Shown in pieces: positions 61,193 through 64,000 of a stretch of DNA of 64,000 nucleotides. Each line of letters starts with the position of its first letter. The first letter of the stretch is position 1. Both the position numbers and the translations under genes were made by a program. Where the stretch lies: positions 372,001 to 436,000 of the forward strand of contig NZ_CP031393.1 in the NCBI RefSeq assembly GCF_017161265.1, given 5' to 3'. Below the pieces are notes generated by a model. The model had not been told where the DNA came from and did no database searches. It worked only from the letters and a program-made list of their open reading frames with translations. Source of the stretch: Treponema medium. Its GTDB lineage: Bacteria > Spirochaetota > Spirochaetia > Treponematales > Treponemataceae.

Positions 61193-62344
61193 TCACCGAA
61201 GGGCATCAGCTTTTAAAAGCCAGCGGTAAAACTCCATGCCGCTAACAGGTTTGTCGGGTTCAAAGTTTTTACCGTCTGTAAGCGGCACAACATCTTCTTC
61301 TACCGTACCGACAATAGCATCAAAGTAAATGCCGTCCATCATCACATCAGGGATAGGCAGCCGCCGTTTGCTGGTGTAATAGCGTGTGTATTTCTTTAAG
61401 CGAAGTTCATCATTACCCACAATTAAATGCCATAAAAACAACGCAGCATCTTTTTTTGATGCAAAGTCGTTGAGGACATCCCGCTCCGGATGATACCATC
61501 CGTTTTTTTGCAGGTAATCGGCAAGGAGCGGCGGCTTCCACTCTGCAGTACCGGTTATAAAATCCAGTGCGTTTGTAGAATCTTGTGTCAGTATCGCCAT
61601 TTCTACCAATGAAAGAGGGGATGCTTGTAATATCTTTTCGGAAGATTTTCGAATGGAAGCGCCGTCTAGTGTGTAAAGTTGTAGACTTTGCTCGCGCTGT
61701 TCACTGTAGAGCCGTTGATATTCTTCAGGCAAAAATGAGAGTGAAGCATCAAAAGCTGCGAGTGCATTCCGATAATCTTTTACCGAAAAGTATAACCCTC
61801 CGAGTTCTGCTTTCAGCCGATAATAGGTTGGATTTTGTATGAGCCGCTCTTCCAAATATGCTCTCCGCTTTTTCTGATCGGAAATGAGCCGCGCTGAAAC
61901 CAATTGGACATATTCATCATATTCATTTTGTTGCTTTGCCACAGCTAATCGCTTCCGCGCTTCATTCGGTTGTTGCTGCAATAGGTATACGTCTGCAGAA
62001 AGTGCATACAGCCGCGCCAAATACGAAGGATCGGTAGACGGCTCCCGCAACACGGCATCGATATTGGCCTGTATCCGCTTGAGCTGTTCCGAGTTGTACC
62101 GTATCCGTTGCGAAACGATAGCTGCTTCAAGCGTTTCAAGTGTTTTTTCACGGGCAGCTCCCGCATCACCCGAATAGCGGATATCCGTTTGTATGGAAGC
62201 GCAAGAGATGCTGCATAGGGTACAAAAAAGGATCATCGCAGCCATAATCGGTGATATAACCAGCGTTAACCGTCTCCGAGGCTTTGTTATAGCAGCATCC
62301 TTAACAATCTGGTACCAAAAAAATTGAGCGTTATGGTTACTCAT
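61193..62344 (-). CDS. TPR-containing membrane or lipoprotein
   Basis: 383 aa from ATG 62344 (AAAGGAG site). A cytoplasmic N-terminus of ~30 residues precedes a hydrophobic stretch (~31-52, LTLVISPIMAAMILFCTLCS) ending in the lipobox-like SISC-A. TPR-like helices follow (~75-215: LARLYALSADVYLLQQQPNE; YYRLKAELGGLYFSVKDYRN; ALAAFDASLSFLPEEYQRL). The C-terminal ~70 residues (IVGTVEEDVVPLTDGKNFEP) resemble an S-layer-homology-like helper. Function unknown. Confidence 0.75.
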   Translation of the reverse strand: MSNHNAQFFWYQIVKDAAITKPRRRLTLVISPIMAAMILFCTLCSISCASIQTDIRYSGDAGAAREKTLETLEAAIVSQRIRYNSEQLKRIQANIDAVLREPSTDPSYLARLYALSADVYLLQQQPNEARKRLAVAKQQNEYDEYVQLVSARLISDQKKRRAYLEERLIQNPTYYRLKAELGGLYFSVKDYRNALAAFDASLSFLPEEYQRLYSEQREQSLQLYTLDGASIRKSSEKILQASPLSLVEMAILTQDSTNALDFITGTAEWKPPLLADYLQKNGWYHPERDVLNDFASKKDAALFLWHLIVGNDELRLKKYTRYYTSKRRLPIPDVMMDGIYFDAIVGTVEEDVVPLTDGKNFEPDKPVSGMEFYRWLLKADALR

Positions 62345-62561
62345 AGCTCGGCTCCTTTCCATATAATAGGCAGACTTTGCCGCAATTTTTCATTAACTTC
62401 TATCTTATAGAGGAAAGGATTTTTTTTCAATGATGCAATTTCGTTCAAAAGGAAGGTATACGCAACCACATACGAACGCAGTAGTTTTTAGAAACTGATA
62501 CCGTTCTACACTGTGGTCGCAGCATGGGCGACAGGTTAAAAATTAAAAAACTTATTATATC

Positions 62562-62597
62562 GGGCATCTCTAAAAATGTCGGTTTTTAGGGATGCCC
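62562..62597. terminator. Hairpin repeat family H, copy 6
   Basis: GGGCATCTCTAAAAA paired with TTTTTAGGGATGCCC; at the 3' end of the RRM gene. Confidence 0.7.
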
Positions 62598-62617
62598 CGA
62601 TCCTTTGTATAAATCGA

Positions 62618-62881
62618 TTAGGGATAGGTGCGGCGGGGTTTCTCCTGAGCGACATTAACACGGAGACGGCGTCCTTCGAATTCCTTTTCGTTTAATTCTG
62701 CAATAGCATTTTGCGCAGCTCCCTCATCAGCCATTTCAACAAATCCGAATCCCTTTGAACGATTGCTGAACTTGTCTTTAATTACAACTGCCGAGACAAC
62801 TTCGCCGTAAGTGCCAAACAAGTTTGACAAACCTTCTTCCGTGGTTGCGTAGTTTAAATTCCCTACATAGATTTTCTGAGC
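62618..62881 (-). CDS. RRM-type RNA-binding protein
   Basis: 87 aa from ATG 62881 (AAGGATT site). A single RRM with RNP2 KIYVGNLNY and RNP1 KGFGFVEM, of the short cyanobacterial/spirochaete Rbp type, ending in a basic tail. Probably a cold- or growth-linked RNA chaperone. Confidence 0.94.
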   Translation of the reverse strand, partial: AQKIYVGNLNYATTEEGLSNLFGTYGEVVSAVVIKDKFSNRSKGFGFVEMADEGAAQNAIAELNEKEFEGRRLRVNVAQEKPRRTYP

Positions 62882-63070
62882 CATACTCAAATCCTTTTTA
62901 CCTTTTGCGGTACTAAATAATGAATCCATACGGAAACAATTTCTATGAGACCTTTATTTGATTATGTAAGCTGAACTTTCGGCTCTATCATTAATGGAAA
63001 CAACGATCACGTAGATGAGCTACTGTAACATAGTTTCGCTAAGCGGTCAACCAACCAATACACGCAGGCC

Positions 63071-63243
63071 AGGGATTCCGCATTATAAATAAAAACACAT
63101 GAAATCTATGTTCTAAACCATAGAAAAGTCTTTACACTTGAAGGTATGAAGCCTTTTTTACGATTAAAAACTTGGTTTTTTGTTACGTATAGCAGTGGTT
63201 TCACTGAATTTTATCTACAAAAGCTTATAATGCGGAATCCCTG
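63071..63243. mobile_element. 173-bp miniature inverted-repeat element (MITE), copy 2
   Basis: Identical to 48617-48789. Flanked by the 10-bp direct repeat ACACGCAGGC (63060-63069 and 63244-63253), different from that of copy 1. The right flank is the outer arm of the adjoining family P palindrome, so it inserted at the edge of that repeat. Confidence 0.93.
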
Positions 63244-63249
63244 ACACGC

Positions 63250-63393
63250 AGGCAAACGCATCAGTCCGTTTTTTTAACATCCCCGCAGAATAAGAGAGAT
63301 TATTCGACCAGAGTTGAACCTCTTCGCGGTTCAAATGGTCTCATAACCTCTTTATTCTGCGATTATGGTCTACTCTACCTGATGCGTTTGCCT
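63250..63393. repeat. Nested palindrome, family P, copy 4 (intact)
   Basis: Outer arms AGGCAAACGCATCAG (63250-63264) and complement (63379-63393); inner arms CGCAGAATAA..GAG and complement; innermost TTGAACC/GGTTCAA hairpin. The central part is the reverse complement of that at 30862-30900. Confidence 0.88.
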
Positions 63394-63537
63394 GTTTGTT
63401 GGAAAAAAATGTGCGAAATTTTGTTTCCGTAAAATGTAACGGTTGTGAAATTTCGCACAGAAAGAAAACAACTTCTTAAAATATTTTTGATGTGGTTGTC
63501 ATAACACGTGTGTCAGACGAATGACGCATACATAAAA

Positions 63538-63573
63538 AAAGGCTTACGCACTTTTGTGTGTAAGCCTTTTTGT
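63538..63573. terminator. Terminator downstream of groL
   Basis: AAGGCTTAC.CAC/GTG.GTAAGCCTT hairpin with T runs on both strands. Confidence 0.85.
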
Positions 63574-63596
63574 GTTATGCACAGAATTGATGTGTG

Positions 63597-63650
63597 CGGA
63601 GATTTTTATCCCCCGGCGCTCTTCGTCAATGCGCTGCGTCGGGGAGATTG
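63597..63650. repeat. Hairpin repeat family C
   Basis: GTGCGGAG, then CCCCCGGCG and CGTCGGGG arms, immediately after the groL stop. Confidence 0.6.
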
Positions 63651-63651
63651 A

Positions 63652-64000
63652 TTAATACATTCCGCCCATACCGCCCATGTCGGGAGCGGGAGCTGCCGGA
63701 GCGTGCTTTTCAGGAAGGTTCGTGATAGCGCACTCGGTGGTCAGCAGGAGGCTCGCAATAGAAGCGGCGTTCTGCAATGCGGAGCGGGTAACCTTGGCGG
63801 GGTCGATAATACCGACCTTCATCATATCTGCCCATTCCATTTTTGCAGCATCAAAACCGACGCCGCGCTTCTCTTTTGCTTTTTCCGCAATAACAGCGCC
63901 GTCAACTCCAGCGTTTTCCGCAATCTGGCGGATCGGTTCTTCAAGAGCGCGCTTTACAATCTTAAAGCCGATCTTTTCATCTTCAGTCAGCTTGGAAATA
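63652..64000 (-). CDS. groL: Chaperonin GroEL, C-terminal part
   Basis: The 5' part lies beyond the window. The visible ~115 residues include [58 protein letters not shown] and the terminal GGMGGMY tail of GroEL. It folds proteins in the ATP-driven chamber. Confidence 0.97.
   Translation of the reverse strand, partial: ISKLTEDEKIGFKIVKRALEEPIRQIAENAGVDGAVIAEKAKEKRGVGFDAAKMEWADMMKVGIIDPAKVTRSALQNAASIASLLLTTECAITNLPEKHAPAAPAPDMGGMGGMY

Noticed and set aside
1-64000. CRISPR arrays
   Set aside because: No regularly spaced short direct repeats with unique spacers; the dispersed repeats are palindromic and irregularly placed.

Overview
The window looks like a spirochaete chromosome of the genus Treponema, most like the oral treponemes of the T. 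vincentii / T. medium / T. denticola group. The basis is a flagellar sigma-28 next to a DUF342 protein, a class I (archaeal-type) lysyl-tRNA synthetase, an HPr/HPr-kinase pair, a cyclophilin-FKBP fusion, the rpmH-rnpA-yidD-yidC-jag block, and an integron whose integrase lies on the same strand as its cassettes. Species cannot be settled from the sequence alone.

Layout. 1-9.3 kb (all minus strand): DUF342 protein (cut by the window edge), fliA, a membrane protein, a chemotaxis receptor whose promoter carries a 14-base homopolymer at the predicted transcription start, a HerA-like ATPase, mutL and xseB. 9.9-21.5 kb: a chromosomal integron cassette array of eight cassettes on the minus strand, separated by seven recognisable attC sites plus one remnant, ending at a 97-codon C-terminal remnant of the integron integrase that abuts a sodium symporter gene. 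Its cassettes carry an AlwI-like restriction-modification pair, two toxin-antitoxin pairs, lipoproteins, an HNH nuclease, a GyrI-like protein and unknowns. Three cassette genes look damaged: a MazF-like toxin by a nonsense codon, a zinc-ribbon gene by a frameshift in a T7 tract, and a lipoprotein by an ATA in place of the start codon. 21.5-30.7 kb (minus): symporter, TPR protein, upp, lysS, holA, ptsH, hprK and a multidomain HATPase/cNMP-binding regulator. 30.8-39.3 kb (plus): glgX-glgP glycogen breakdown, ndk, ffh, a lipoprotein, comF. 39.4-48.1 kb (minus): secF-secD-yajC, the dual immunophilin, a secreted protein, and jag-yidC-yidD-rnpA-rpmH, i.e. a protein-export and membrane-insertion block. 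48.5-64 kb: initiator tRNA, a SpoIIE-type phosphatase, an IS481-like element, a CAP-domain lipoprotein, a putative glycoside hydrolase, thyX, nagZ, trxB, pta, two uncharacterised proteins, an RRM protein and the 3' end of groL.

Intergenic space is rich in dispersed palindromic repeats. There are two identical 173-bp miniature transposon-like elements with different 10-bp target duplications, a family of about 140-bp nested palindromes (three intact, several remnants), a roughly 95-nt three-hairpin element in two copies whose stems differ in sequence but stay paired, and two families of shorter hairpins that double as terminators. Several genes have a promoter -10 box only 5-8 nt before an ATG that lacks a Shine-Dalgarno sequence, which suggests leaderless mRNAs.
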